A stretch of 64,000 bases of DNA from Quadrisphaera granulorum (GCF_003149145.1 NZ_QGDQ01000020.1:39355-103354), one strand, 5' to 3'; positions 37,747 through 48,367 are shown, counted from the stretch's first letter. Translations and numbers: made by a program. The notes: a model not told the origin generated them from the letters alone.

Positions 37747-38529
37747 TCAGTAGACCGTGTAGCCGCCGTCGGCCACGAGCACGGTGCCCGTGATGAAGCT
37801 GGCGGCGTCGCTGGCGAGGAACACGACGCTGGGCGCGATCTCCTCGGGCGAGGCGGCGCGCTGCTGCGGGGCGTCCTCGATCCACTGCCGGCGAAAGCGC
37901 GGCTCGTCGACGGGCGCCATCGCCGTGCGCACGTACCCGGGCGCGAGGGCGTTGACGCGGATGCCGTGCGGCGCCCACTCCGCGGCGAGGGACTTGGTCA
38001 GCTGGTGCACCGCGGCCTTGGACGCGTTGTACGCGGCCTGGTCCTGCGGGCGGTTGACGATGATCCCCGAGATCGAGCCGATGTTGACGATCGAGCCGCC
38101 GCCGGCCTCCCGCATGTGGCGGCCCACAGCGAGAGAGGTTTTCCACAGCGCCCGCACGTTGAGGTCGAACACCGCCGACCACTCGTCGTCCGGAACCTCC
38201 CAGCTGGACCGGTGGAAGCACGTGCCGGCGTTGTTGACCAGCACGTCGATGCGGCCGCCCAGGCCCGCCAGGCACTCGGAGGCCGCGCGCTCGACGTCGT
38301 CGTCGACGGTGAGATCAGCGTCTACGCGGACCAACGGCACCCCCTGGGAGGCAGCCTCGTCGACGAACGCCTGCGACCGCGCGCCGTCGCGAGCGACGAT
38401 CGCCACCCTCGCGCCCGCCGCAGCCAGACCGAGCGCGAACGCGCGACCGAGGCCCTGGTTGCCGCCGGTGACGACGGCGGTGCGCCCCTGAAGGCTGAAC
38501 GGCCCCCAGCTCCCTGCCGTCAGTGCCAC
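37747..38529 (-). CDS. SDR oxidoreductase, polyol/gluconate-type
   Basis: The 260-residue classical SDR has VVTGGNQGLGRAFALGL, VNNAGTCFH, Ser in NIGSISGII and YNASK (Tyr/Lys), and ends in the family-typical LVADGGYTVY. It resembles gluconate 5-dehydrogenase-like enzymes. Its start overlaps the dehydrogenase gene at 38520 by 10 bp, so both act in one pathway, probably polyol or sugar-acid oxidation controlled from the LacI-type site at 39619. Confidence 0.85.
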   Translation of the reverse strand: MALTAGSWGPFSLQGRTAVVTGGNQGLGRAFALGLAAAGARVAIVARDGARSQAFVDEAASQGVPLVRVDADLTVDDDVERAASECLAGLGGRIDVLVNNAGTCFHRSSWEVPDDEWSAVFDLNVRALWKTSLAVGRHMREAGGGSIVNIGSISGIIVNRPQDQAAYNASKAAVHQLTKSLAAEWAPHGIRVNALAPGYVRTAMAPVDEPRFRRQWIEDAPQQRAASPEEIAPSVVFLASDAASFITGTVLVADGGYTVY

Positions 38530-39605
38530 GGCTCGACGACCGACTTGAGGCTGTTCGGGTCGGTGTCGGAGTCGAGGGCGTCACCGGCGTGGCCGAGGTC
38601 GTAGCGGCCTGTGACGAGGGAGTCGACGTCGACCTGGCCGCTCGCCACGAGGTGCGCGGCCAGCGGCCAGGTGTCGGTGTACCGGAAGATGCCCGTGAGC
38701 AGGATCTCGTTGTCCTGGATGTAGCTCACCGGCAGGCTCAGTTCCGGGTTGCCCAGTCCCACGAGGACGGCGGTGCCGCCGCCGCGCACGGAGCGGATGC
38801 CGGAGGTGATGGCCGGCGCGGCGCCGGAGGCGTCGATGAACGCGTCGACCTGGAGCTGCGTCACGTCGGTCTCGCGCGGGTCGACGGCGTGCGTGGCGCC
38901 GAAGCCCAGCGCTCGCTCGCGGCGAGGGCCGACGAGGTCGGTGACGATCACCTCACGGGCACCGAACGCCCGGGCGACCTGGGCGGTGATGATGCCGATC
39001 GGGCCGGCGCCGGCGATGAGCACCCGCTGGCCGGGCACCACGCGGGCCTTGCGCATCGCGGCGATGCCCACGCTCAGCGGTTCCAGCAGCGCGGCGGCGT
39101 CGTCGGAGAGACCGTCCGCCACGGGGAAGGCGAACTCGGCGGGCGCGGTGACGTACTCGGCGAACGCCCCGTCGACCGGTGGGGTGGCGTAGAAGCGCAT
39201 GTGGGGGCAGAGGTTGTAGCGGCCGGCCAGGCACTGCGAGCAGTGGTGGCAGGGGCGCTGCGGGTCGACGGCGACGCGCTCGCCGATCCGCGAGGCGTCC
39301 ACGCCGGCGCCGACGGCCACCACGGTGCCGCCCATCTCGTGGCCCAGCACCAGCGGCGACTCGACGACGAACTCGCCGGCGCGCAGGTGCCGGAAGTAGT
39401 GGACGTCGGAGCCGCAGACCCCGACCGAGCCGACCCTGACGAGCACCTCACCCGGGCCGGCCTCTGGGACGGGGCGCTCTTGCACCTCGACCGTGTTCTC
39501 GGCCAGCAGCACGCTGGCCCGCATCGTCGTGGGAAGCCTGTCCGGCACCCCCGGGGCGGCCTGGGGCCGCTTCTGCTCCGTCGCAGCGCTCATGCGCGCC
39601 ATCAT
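38520..39605 (-). CDS. Zinc-dependent alcohol (sorbitol/xylitol-type) dehydrogenase
   Basis: The 361-residue medium-chain dehydrogenase carries catalytic zinc ligands in GVCGSDVHY and LGHEMGG, the structural zinc lobe CHHCSQCLAGRYNLC (four Cys), and the NAD loop IAGAGPIGIITAQ. Similarity to iditol/xylitol dehydrogenases is by these motifs only. It is the first gene of a two-gene operon with the SDR. A perfect palindrome lies 14-27 bp upstream of its longest start. Confidence 0.88.
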   Translation of the reverse strand: MMARMSAATEQKRPQAAPGVPDRLPTTMRASVLLAENTVEVQERPVPEAGPGEVLVRVGSVGVCGSDVHYFRHLRAGEFVVESPLVLGHEMGGTVVAVGAGVDASRIGERVAVDPQRPCHHCSQCLAGRYNLCPHMRFYATPPVDGAFAEYVTAPAEFAFPVADGLSDDAAALLEPLSVGIAAMRKARVVPGQRVLIAGAGPIGIITAQVARAFGAREVIVTDLVGPRRERALGFGATHAVDPRETDVTQLQVDAFIDASGAAPAITSGIRSVRGGGTAVLVGLGNPELSLPVSYIQDNEILLTGIFRYTDTWPLAAHLVASGQVDVDSLVTGRYDLGHAGDALDSDTDPNSLKSVVEPWH

Positions 39606-39618
39606 GCCCCGACCCCGT

Positions 39619-39632
39619 TGAGAACGTTCTCA
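39619..39632. promoter_or_regulatory. LacI-type operator upstream of the dehydrogenase operon
   Basis: TGAGAACGTTCTCA is a perfect 14-bp palindrome with the central CG typical of LacI/GalR operators. It lies 14 bp before the dehydrogenase start, where it could block transcription. No LacI-family gene is present in the window. Confidence 0.65.
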
Positions 39633-39654
39633 CGCGGGTGCCGGCCCTCTTCTC

Positions 39655-39757
39655 GCACTCGCGCGCCCCAGTGCGCCTTCACCCCCCACCCGACCGGCAC
39701 TCGCGCGCTTCAGTGCGACTTCGTGGGGTCTCCACGGCGCGCTGGAGCGCGCGAGTG
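39655..39757. repeat. REP-like repeats GCACTCGCGCG...AGTGCG
   Basis: Two direct copies of a 26-bp unit (39655-39680 and 39697-39722) share GCACTCGCGCGC and CAGTGCG. A third inverted copy lies at 39737-39757. Each unit contains a short inverted repeat GCACT/AGTGC, so the region can fold extensively. It sits between two same-strand genes, possibly as a terminator for the anti-sigma gene or as a genome-wide REP family. Confidence 0.6.
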
Positions 39758-39774
39758 CGCGAGGGGGGACGCGG

Positions 39775-40602
39775 TCAGTGCTCGCCGCGCTGCAGCACCC
39801 GCTCGGTGGTGCGCCCGTCGGCCAGAGTGGTGCGGACGGTCAGCGAGCCGGTCGACCAGGCGGGCCACCAGGCCACGAAGTAGCCGCTGCCGAGGGTGGC
39901 CGCCACGCGCTGGCCCCGGTCGTCCGTGACGACGACGCCCGTCACGGCGGCACCTGCTCGCCCCATCACCAGGGTGAAGGTGCCCCCCTCGTCCCTGCTG
40001 GAGAGACCACCACCGACGGTCACCCCGTCCTCCGGAGGGGCAGCCAGGTTGTCGCTCGGTGACCACGCGCTGGGGCCGATGCGGTCGAGCGGCACTCCCG
40101 GGCGGGTTCGAGGGTCGGACGACAAGCAGCTGGCAACGCCCTGCGGCGTGACGGCGACCATCGCGGTGAACAGCCCCCGCGTCTCCGCGACGCCTGCGAT
40201 CTGCGGCCCGGGGGCAGGCGTGTCGTCGCCCGGCGGCCGACGGGAAGCGACGGCGAGGCAGTCGGCCTCCCACGAGGCGGCTTCAGCAGCGGTCAGGGGC
40301 GTCGGGTCGGGGGTCCAGGAGGCGAAGGCCTGCGGGGTCCCCTGGTCGGACACCACCTGCGCGGCCACGAGGCCGGCCGCCGTCACTGCCGCCGATGCGC
40401 CGACCAGCACCCACCTGCGGCGCAGCCGGGCCGAGCGCCGGCCGGTCGCCGTCGTCGTCCTGCTGGTGAGGTCTTCGGGCGTGCGCGGCGTGGCCAGGAC
40501 GCGCGCCAGCAGTGCCTCCGCCGCCGGGGAGGCGGGGTCGGGCGTGGTGTCGCGGGTGGGGTCGATGCGGGTGAGGTCCAGCTCGGTCAGGGGGGCGTTC
40601 AT
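39775..40602 (-). CDS. Membrane protein, probable anti-sigma partner
   Basis: From ATG 40602 the 275-residue protein has a cytoplasmic N-terminal part (about 65 residues), one membrane helix (WVLVGASAAVTAAGLVAAQVV) and an extracytoplasmic domain rich in beta-prone sequence. Its ATG overlaps the sigma gene stop (ATGA, 40599-40602), which is the usual sigma/anti-sigma coupling. No zinc anti-sigma motif (HxxxCxxC) is present, so the regulatory role is inferred from position. Confidence 0.65.
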   Translation of the reverse strand: MNAPLTELDLTRIDPTRDTTPDPASPAAEALLARVLATPRTPEDLTSRTTTATGRRSARLRRRWVLVGASAAVTAAGLVAAQVVSDQGTPQAFASWTPDPTPLTAAEAASWEADCLAVASRRPPGDDTPAPGPQIAGVAETRGLFTAMVAVTPQGVASCLSSDPRTRPGVPLDRIGPSAWSPSDNLAAPPEDGVTVGGGLSSRDEGGTFTLVMGRAGAAVTGVVVTDDRGQRVAATLGSGYFVAWWPAWSTGSLTVRTTLADGRTTERVLQRGEH

Positions 40603-41216
40603 CGGGGGCCTCCGTCGTCGGCAGCAGCGGTACGGGGGGTAGCGGGGTGGTCGAGGTGCACGCGCAGACGGCGGCGGGCGCGGACCAGGCGCAGGCTGAG
40701 CGCGGTGCGGCTGATGCCGAGCACCTGCGCGGCCTCGACGGTGCTCAGCCCGTCGAGCGCGGTGAGGGTGAGCGCCTCCTGGTCGGACGGGCTGAGCAGG
40801 CACCAGGCGCGGGCGAGGTCGACCTGGGAGACCACGTGGTCGCTGCCGTCGGGGACGACGTCGGCGGGCAGCGCCGTGCCCACGCGCACCGCGAGCGCCT
40901 GACGGCGGGCGTCGCCGCGGCGGGCGTTGAGCATGGTCCGCTGCGCCACGCCGAACAGCCAGGCGCGGGCACGGCCGTGCTCCTCGGGGACCTCCTCCAG
41001 GCGCCGCCACGCGACGATGAAGACCTCCGCGACGACGTCCTCCGCGGCCAGCGGGTGCAGGCGCCTCTCGACGAACCTGACGAGGTCGGCGTAGGTGGCG
41101 CGGAACAGGGCCTGGTAGCGGTCCTCGTCGGGCACCGGCCCTCCTGCCGTCATCGAGTCGGGCGCGTGCCGCGGTGGTGGGGCCGCGGCGGGGGCGGTGG
41201 TCAGCGGGGTGCTCAC
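40599..41216 (-). CDS. ECF-type RNA polymerase sigma factor
   Basis: The 205-residue sigma-70 protein has region 2 (YQALFRATYADLVRFVERRL, AEDVVAEVFIVAWRRL, ARAWLFGVAQRTMLNARR) and region 4 (LSPSDQEALTLTALDGLS, AAQVLGISRTALSLRLVRAR). The SigE/SigM-like ECF subgroup is likely but cannot be fixed. It forms an operon with the downstream membrane protein and is divergent from the holin-like gene. Confidence 0.9.
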   Translation of the reverse strand: MSTPLTTAPAAAPPPRHAPDSMTAGGPVPDEDRYQALFRATYADLVRFVERRLHPLAAEDVVAEVFIVAWRRLEEVPEEHGRARAWLFGVAQRTMLNARRGDARRQALAVRVGTALPADVVPDGSDHVVSQVDLARAWCLLSPSDQEALTLTALDGLSTVEAAQVLGISRTALSLRLVRARRRLRVHLDHPATPRTAAADDGGPR

Positions 41217-41301
41217 ACCTCTACGTGTCCACCCCGCGTGCCGTTGCTACACCCGTGCCGCTCCTCAGCTCGAATCCCGGCTCGTCTGCCAGCATGCAGA
41301 C

Positions 41302-41694
41302 ATGTCCGTGCTCGTCCGTGTGCTCGTCAATGCCGTCGCCCTGTGGGTGACCACGCTCGTGGTGCCCGGCATCGACATCACGAGCAAGGGCGGCCACCTT
41401 GAGCAGGCCCTGACGTTCGTGCTGGTGGGGGCGGTGTTCGGCCTGGTCAACACCGTGGTGCGCCCGGTGGTGAAGCTGCTGTCGCTGCCCCTCTACGTAC
41501 TGACGCTCGGCCTGTTCTCGCTGGTGGTCAACGCCGCGATGCTCGAGCTGACCGCGTGGGTGTCGAGCTTCACGCCGCTGACCCTCGTGGTGGACAGGTT
41601 CTTCTGGTCGGCGGTGCTCGGTGCCGTCGTCGTGGGCCTGGTGTCGTGGCTGCTGGCACTGTTCATGCCGGAGCGCCGCCACCACCGCGTCTGA
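41302..41694 (+). CDS. Phage-holin-IV-like membrane protein
   Basis: The 130-residue protein has four hydrophobic helices and the family pattern VLVNAVALWVTTLVVPGI, VLVGAVFGLVNTVVRPVVKLL and LPLYVLTLGLFSLVVNAAML. It belongs to the widespread DUF/holin IV membrane family found in chromosomes without phage context, and its role is unknown. The ATG at 41302 is chosen because the conserved first helix begins there; an upstream frame lacks family sequence. Confidence 0.85.
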   Translation: MSVLVRVLVNAVALWVTTLVVPGIDITSKGGHLEQALTFVLVGAVFGLVNTVVRPVVKLLSLPLYVLTLGLFSLVVNAAMLELTAWVSSFTPLTLVVDRFFWSAVLGAVVVGLVSWLLALFMPERRHHRV

Positions 41695-41822
41695 CAGCCT
41701 CGCGAGATCCGTCACAGCACGAGATGGTTGATGCCCAGAGTCGGCGCTGCTCTCCCTCACGTCGAGCTGGAGCTCGACGTGGACATCGACCTGGACACCC
41801 GCGCCGAGAGCGGAACGGTGCC

Positions 41823-41896
41823 GGGAGCTGCGGAGCGTTGGCCCCTTCAGCGTGAGCGGAATGTCACGCTGAAGGGGCCAACAGAACACAGCTCCC
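41823..41896. terminator. Long inverted repeat in the 41695-41997 gap
   Basis: A perfect 19-bp stem (41837-41855 and 41864-41882) with an 8-nt loop is extended, after six unpaired bases on each side, by GGGAGCTG/CAGCTCCC (41823-41830 and 41889-41896). It occupies the 303-bp gap between the convergent holin-like and helicase genes, so it probably terminates both. The size and symmetry also fit a small repeated element. I see no gene in the rest of the gap. Confidence 0.7.
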
Positions 41897-41997
41897 AGAA
41901 TCACGACGGTGGCAGTAGGGCTGGCGTCGCTGCTGGTGGAGACACGGCGTGCACGACATCTCCTGAGAATGAAGCGTCGAGGCAGAACACCACTGCT

Positions 41998-44556
41998 TCA
42001 CATGCGCTGAAGTCCGTGACCGGCGATGACCGCGGTGCCCTCCAGATCGGAGGCCTCCAGGTCGACCGTGGCGAGGAAGCCCCAGTCGTGGTCGCCCGCC
42101 GGGTCGTCGACGACCTGCCGGACCTGCCACAGCCGGGCCTCCCTGTCGTGGGTGATCTGCAGCAGCGCGGGAGCGCGCGAGGCGGCGGACACGCCGACGT
42201 CGTCGTGCTCGGCGTAGTAGTCAGCGACCACCGCCTGCCAGGCGTCGAGGTCGAGCGCGGGGTCGAGCTGGGCGAGGTCCCACGCGCGGCGGCGCGCCAG
42301 CAGGTCCACCCGCTGCCACATCGCGTTGCGGACCTGCACGGTGAAGGCGCGCACGTTGGCGGTAATCCCGCGCAGGGCCGGCGGGGGTGGCGGCGTCCCG
42401 TCGAGCAGCGCCTCGGGGTGGGTGAGCGCCTCCCACTCGTCGAGCAGGCTGGAGTCGGTCTGGCGGACCACCTCGCCGAGCCACTCGATGACGTCGTCGA
42501 AGCCCTCCACGCGCCGGTCTTCCGGGACGGTCTGGCGCAGCGCCCGGTAGGCGTCGGACAGGTAGCGCAGCACCGCCCCCTCGGAGCGGGTGAGGTTGTA
42601 GCGGCGGACCAGGTCGCCGAAGGTCATCGCCTGCTCCAGCATCTCCCGCACCACCGACTTGGGGCTGAGCGCGTCCTCCGGCAGCCACGGCGCGCTCTGG
42701 CGGTACTGCTCGAACGCCGCTCCGAGCAGCTCCTCCAGCGGCTTGGGCCAGGTGATCTCCTCGAGCAGCTCCATCCGCTCCTCGTACTCGATGCCCTCGG
42801 CCTTCATGGCCGCCACGGCCTCACCGCGGGCGGCGAACTGCTGGGCCAGCAGGATCGGGCGGGGGTCATCGAGGGTCGCCTCCACCACGCTGACGACGTC
42901 GAGGGCGGGCGTCGGCGAGGTGGGGTCGAGCACGTCGAGCGCCGCCACCGCGAAGGTCGACAGCGGCTGGTTGAGCGCGAAGTCGGCCTGCAGGTCGACG
43001 GTGAGGCGCAGCGTGCGGCCGTCGTCGTCGGGCTCGGGGAGCTTCTCGACGACGCCGGCGGCCAGCAGCTCGCGCACGATCGCGATGGCGCGCTTCACCA
43101 GGCGCACCTGGGTGGCCCGGTCGGAGTGGTTGTCGCGCAGCAGCCGGCGGAACGCCGGCACCGTCGGGGCGGGGCGGGCGATGGTGTTGAGCACCATCGC
43201 GTGCGTCACGCACATCTGACTGGTCAGCGGCTCGGGGGCCGCCGCCACGAGGCGCTCGAAGGTGGGCTGCGCCCAGCTGACCTCGCCCTCCGGCGGCTTC
43301 TTCTTGACCACCTTGCGGCGCTTCTTGGGGTCGTCACCGGCCTTGGCGAGCGCCCGCTCGTTCTCGATGAGGTGGTCGGGGGCCTGCACCACGCACGTGC
43401 CGGAGGTGTCGAAGCCGGCGCGGCCGGCGCGCCCGGCGATCTGGTGGAACTCCCGCGCGCTCAGCAGGCGGGTGCGGCGGCCGTCGAACTTGGTCAGTGA
43501 CGTCACGAGCACCGAGCGGATGGGCACGTTGATGCCCACGCCGAGGGTGTCGGTGCCGCAGATGACCGGGAGCAGCCCCTCCTGCGCGAGCGTCTCTACG
43601 AGGCGGCGGTACTTGGGCAGCATCCCCGCGTGGTGCACGCCGACGCCGTGGCGCACGAGCTTGGACAGCACCTGCCCGAATCCCGCGGTGAACCGGAAAC
43701 CGCCGAGGGCCTCCCCGATCCGCTCCCGCGCTCCCTTGTCCGCGACAGTTACTGAGAGCAACGCTTGCGCACGTTCCAGTGCGGCGGCCTGGGTGGGGTG
43801 GACGACGTAGACCGGCGCCTCACGCGCCTCGAGCAGCTCTTCGAGCGTCTCGTGCACGGGCGTCATGGCCCAGCGGTGGTGCAGCGGCACCGGCCGCTCG
43901 GCGCCCGCGACCAGTACGGCCGGTGTGCCGGTGCGGCGCAGCAGGTCGTCGGTGAAGCGCGTGGTGTCGCCCAGGGTCGCCGACATGAGGAGGAACTGCG
44001 CGCGCGTCAGCTCCAGCAGCGGTACCTGCCAGGCCCAGCCGCGGTCGCGGTCGGCGTAGTAGTGGAACTCGTCCATGACGACGAGTCCGACGTCCAGATC
44101 GGCCCCCTCGCGCAGCGCGCGGTTGGCCAGCACCTCCGCGGTGCAGCAGACCACCGGGGCTGCCGCGTTGACGGCGCCGTCGCCGGTGACCATGCCCACG
44201 TTCTGGGCTCCCAGCACCTCCACCAGCGCAAAGAACTTCTCACTGACCAGCGCTTTGATGGGGGCGGTGTAGACCGACCGGCGCCCCGAGGCCATCGCTG
44301 CCGCGTGGGCGCCGAGCGCCACGAGCGACTTGCCCGAGCCCGTGGGTGTGGCGAGCACCACATGCGAGCCGCTCACCACCTCGATAAGCGCCTCCTCCTG
44401 GGCCGGATAAAGGCTCAGCCCGCGGTCGGTGGCCCACCCCTCGAAGGCCTCGAAGACGGCATCCGGGTCACCCGCCGCCTCGCCGGAGGGCAGGCGGGAG
44501 GGCAGGTCTGGACGGCGGTCCACCTCGAGGTCGTCGGTCGGGGCGGCGGCAGGCAC
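41998..44556 (-). CDS. DEAD/DEAH-box RNA helicase with DUF3516
   Basis: The Ski2-like helicase has about 852 residues from GTG 44556; longer starts to 44655 exist. Motifs: Walker A LATPTGSGKSLVALGA, VYTAPIKALVSEKF, motif II VVMDEFHYYAD (DEFH), motif III LLMSATLGDT, and helicase C motifs GTDTLGVGINVPIRSVL and HQIAGRAGRAG. The C-terminal half (about 480-850) is the actinobacterial DUF3516 region. Probable role in RNA turnover or ribosome maintenance. It is divergent from the ATP-binding regulator gene. Confidence 0.9.
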   Translation of the reverse strand: MPAAAPTDDLEVDRRPDLPSRLPSGEAAGDPDAVFEAFEGWATDRGLSLYPAQEEALIEVVSGSHVVLATPTGSGKSLVALGAHAAAMASGRRSVYTAPIKALVSEKFFALVEVLGAQNVGMVTGDGAVNAAAPVVCCTAEVLANRALREGADLDVGLVVMDEFHYYADRDRGWAWQVPLLELTRAQFLLMSATLGDTTRFTDDLLRRTGTPAVLVAGAERPVPLHHRWAMTPVHETLEELLEAREAPVYVVHPTQAAALERAQALLSVTVADKGARERIGEALGGFRFTAGFGQVLSKLVRHGVGVHHAGMLPKYRRLVETLAQEGLLPVICGTDTLGVGINVPIRSVLVTSLTKFDGRRTRLLSAREFHQIAGRAGRAGFDTSGTCVVQAPDHLIENERALAKAGDDPKKRRKVVKKKPPEGEVSWAQPTFERLVAAAPEPLTSQMCVTHAMVLNTIARPAPTVPAFRRLLRDNHSDRATQVRLVKRAIAIVRELLAAGVVEKLPEPDDDGRTLRLTVDLQADFALNQPLSTFAVAALDVLDPTSPTPALDVVSVVEATLDDPRPILLAQQFAARGEAVAAMKAEGIEYEERMELLEEITWPKPLEELLGAAFEQYRQSAPWLPEDALSPKSVVREMLEQAMTFGDLVRRYNLTRSEGAVLRYLSDAYRALRQTVPEDRRVEGFDDVIEWLGEVVRQTDSSLLDEWEALTHPEALLDGTPPPPPALRGITANVRAFTVQVRNAMWQRVDLLARRRAWDLAQLDPALDLDAWQAVVADYYAEHDDVGVSAASRAPALLQITHDREARLWQVRQVVDDPAGDHDWGFLATVDLEASDLEGTAVIAGHGLQRM

Positions 44557-44737
44557 GCCCTCGAGCGTCCCACGTCCGGGCGAGTCCACCGCGGCGAGCC
44601 GACATCCGAGCGGGTGTCCTGCACAAGCAGGCCGGTGCATCCTCGCTGAGGTCACCTACTGTGAGGGACACCGAGCTCGGCACCCCGTCCCGAGCCCCGG
44701 TTCTCCGTTCCACGTTCATGGGCCGGCTGGAGGTGGC

Positions 44738-45646
44738 GTGGCACAGCTTGAGGCGTCGCACGGCGCCGGTTCGCCGTGGCGGTCCGGCACCAGGTACCCG
44801 CCTGTGACCGCCTCCGTGCGCGAGGCCCGCCGCTTCGTGGAAGCCGAGCTGGCCGCCCGCGGTCACGAGGAGCTCGCCGACGACGCCGGCCTCGTGCTCA
44901 GCGAGCTCGCCGCCAACGCCGTGCTCCACGCCCGGACGCCGTTCGAGGTGGTCGTCACCGGTCACGACCGCCAGCGCGTGCGGGTGGAGGTGGTCGACGG
45001 CAGCACCGCCCTACCCGTCCTGGCCGACACCCTCAGGACGTCGATGACCGGGCGCGGCATGGTGCTCGTGGCGGCGCTGGCCTCGCGCTGGGGCAGCGAG
45101 CGGCTCGACTCCGGCAAGTCGGTCTGGTTCGAGGTGGGCGGGGAGCAGGACCGGACCGACCCCGACGACCCCAGCGCTGAAGACCTGCTCGCCATGTGGG
45201 CAGACCTCGACACGGCAGTGACCGTCGTCATCCCCGACGTGCCGGTGGGGCCGCTGCTGGCCGCCAAGGAGCACCTCGACGACCTGGTCCGCGAGCTGCA
45301 GATCGTCATGCACGACCCGGCCTTCGTGGCGCGCGCGGAATCGGAGGCGCCGGAGGAGGTCGTCCTGGCGCGCCGGCTCGACGCCGCGGTGCAGGCCTTC
45401 GACTCGGCGCGGGTGCAGGTGCGCACGCAGGTGGTGAGGGCGGCGCGCGCCGGCGCGCAGCTGGTCACCCTGGAACTCGTGCTGGAGGCGGGCACGGGCG
45501 TGCACGCACGCCGGTTCCTGGAGGCCGTGGAGGAGGCAGACCGGCTGTCGCTGCGCGGGCTGCTCCTGACCCGTTGCGACGAGCTGAGCCAGCACGTCGC
45601 CATCCGCCGCCGCTACCTCGACGAGGTCATGCGCCAGCTCGGTTGA
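44738..45646 (+). CDS. ATP-binding (RsbW-like) protein with helical C-terminal region
   Basis: The 302-residue protein starts at GTG 44738 with GGAGG five bases upstream. An N-terminal GHKL domain (about 20-135) shows LVLSELAANAVLHARTPFEVV, VEVVDGSTALP and TGRGMVLVAALASRWG. A C-terminal region of about 165 residues is helical and charged (LAAKEHLDDLVRELQIVM and later heptads), perhaps for dimerisation or signalling. It is likely a serine-kinase or anti-sigma-type regulator. The partner is unknown. Confidence 0.78.
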   Translation: MAQLEASHGAGSPWRSGTRYPPVTASVREARRFVEAELAARGHEELADDAGLVLSELAANAVLHARTPFEVVVTGHDRQRVRVEVVDGSTALPVLADTLRTSMTGRGMVLVAALASRWGSERLDSGKSVWFEVGGEQDRTDPDDPSAEDLLAMWADLDTAVTVVIPDVPVGPLLAAKEHLDDLVRELQIVMHDPAFVARAESEAPEEVVLARRLDAAVQAFDSARVQVRTQVVRAARAGAQLVTLELVLEAGTGVHARRFLEAVEEADRLSLRGLLLTRCDELSQHVAIRRRYLDEVMRQLG

Positions 45647-45697
45647 ACAAGGGGCTGAGCGGCCGACGGACACAGCGGGCAGCACGGGATGCACTGA

Positions 45698-47164
<1,467 letters not shown>

Positions 47165-47176
47165 CCCCGGCCTCAC

Positions 47177-47278
47177 CCATGATCACCACACCGTCCGTGA
47201 TCATGGACTTCCGCACCACTTTCCGTCCGTGATCATGGGCAGTCGGCCACTCCGAGGTGGCCGACTGCCCATGATCAC
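47177..47278. terminator. Nested hairpins after argG
   Basis: A perfect 22-bp inverted repeat (47229-47250 and 47257-47278, 6-nt loop) lies between argG and the convergent WYL gene and includes the latter's stop. Upstream, CCATGATCAC (47177-47186) and GTGATCATGG (47197-47206) form a smaller stem. A 16-bp direct copy of CCGTCCGTGATCATGG occurs at 47191 and 47223. It acts at least as a two-way terminator. Confidence 0.8.
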
Positions 47279-48279
47279 GCGGAGGAGGCGGAGGAGGCGG
47301 CGGCGAAGCGCTCGGACCAGGCACGCAGGTGGTCCCGCAGCGCGGAAGGCTCCACCGCGCTGACGTCGCAGCGAGCGCGGGCCAGCGCGAACGCCGCCCA
47401 GTCGAGGCTCTCGGTGGACATCCGCAGCCTGCACCTGCCCCGTTGAGCCGGATCGAGCTCCTCGATGTGGGCCCACCCTCCGAGCCGCGCACGGGCCTCG
47501 TCCGCGGGCACGTGCAGCACGGCGCTCACTTCGTGGCGAGCAGGCGCCGTCCTGATGCTCCCCTCGACGACGGCGAGGGCGTCCGGCCCGGGCAGCTCGC
47601 GCGGACGGAACCGCCCTCCCTCGACTCTGGCCGTGGCGGTGCGGTCCACGCGGAGCGTGCGCCAGTCACCGCGGCCGAGGTCCCACGCGAGCAGGTACCA
47701 GCGCCGTCCCAGCCTCACCAGGGCGTGCGGCTCCACGCGCCGCTGCGTGCGGGTGCCGTCGGCGGCGGTGTAGTCCAGCGCCAGCCGCTCGGTGTCGCGG
47801 CAGGCCTGGGCCAGGGTCAGCAGCACCGCCGGGTCTGGGCCGCCCTCAGCACCCCACGGGCCGCTCACGGCCACCGCGCGCAGCGCATCGACCCGCCGCC
47901 GCAGCCGCGGCGGCATCACCTGCACCACCTTCGTCAGGGCGCGCAGCGCCGGCTGGGCGGCGGCGCCGTTGTCGTCGTCGTCAGAGTTCGTGGCGGCTCC
48001 CTGGAGGGCGAGCGCCAGCGCGACGGCTTCCTCGTCGTCCAGCGCCAGTGGCGGCAAGGACGCTCCGGCGGCGAGCCGGTACCCACCCTCGGGGCCGGAC
48101 GTGGCGTCGACGGGATAGCCGAGGTCGCGCAGCCGCTCGACGTCGCGGCGCAGCGTGCGGACCGAGACGCCCAGCCGGTCGGCCAGCTCGGGCCCTGGCC
48201 AGTACGCCCGGGCCTGCAGGAGTGACAGCAGGCGCAACGTGCGCGACGACGTGTTGGCCACGTCGACAAGTGTCGTCAC
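47275..48279 (-). CDS. WYL-domain transcriptional regulator
   Basis: The 334-residue protein has an N-terminal HTH_11 domain (RTLRLLSLLQARAYWPGPELADRLGVSVRTLRRDVERL), a central helical part and a WYL domain (about 150-240) with LALDYTAADGTRTQRRVEPHALVRLGRRWYLLAWD, and a C-terminal WCX-like region. Such regulators respond to nucleic-acid or small ligands. It starts at GTG and is divergent from the DinB-like gene 88 bp away, its probable target. Confidence 0.87.
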   Translation of the reverse strand: MTTLVDVANTSSRTLRLLSLLQARAYWPGPELADRLGVSVRTLRRDVERLRDLGYPVDATSGPEGGYRLAAGASLPPLALDDEEAVALALALQGAATNSDDDDNGAAAQPALRALTKVVQVMPPRLRRRVDALRAVAVSGPWGAEGGPDPAVLLTLAQACRDTERLALDYTAADGTRTQRRVEPHALVRLGRRWYLLAWDLGRGDWRTLRVDRTATARVEGGRFRPRELPGPDALAVVEGSIRTAPARHEVSAVLHVPADEARARLGGWAHIEELDPAQRGRCRLRMSTESLDWAAFALARARCDVSAVEPSALRDHLRAWSERFAAASSASSA

Positions 48280-48367
48280 ATTGCGGACAGCAACTGGCCG
48301 CGACCGCTTCTAGCGTCGTCTCCACCAGGGCGAGGGCATTCCTCGCCCGCAGCCACAGGAGGCACCC

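Noticed and set aside
41302..41694. Prophage around the holin-like gene
   Set aside because: This membrane family is a normal chromosomal gene in actinomycetes, and no other phage gene is near it.
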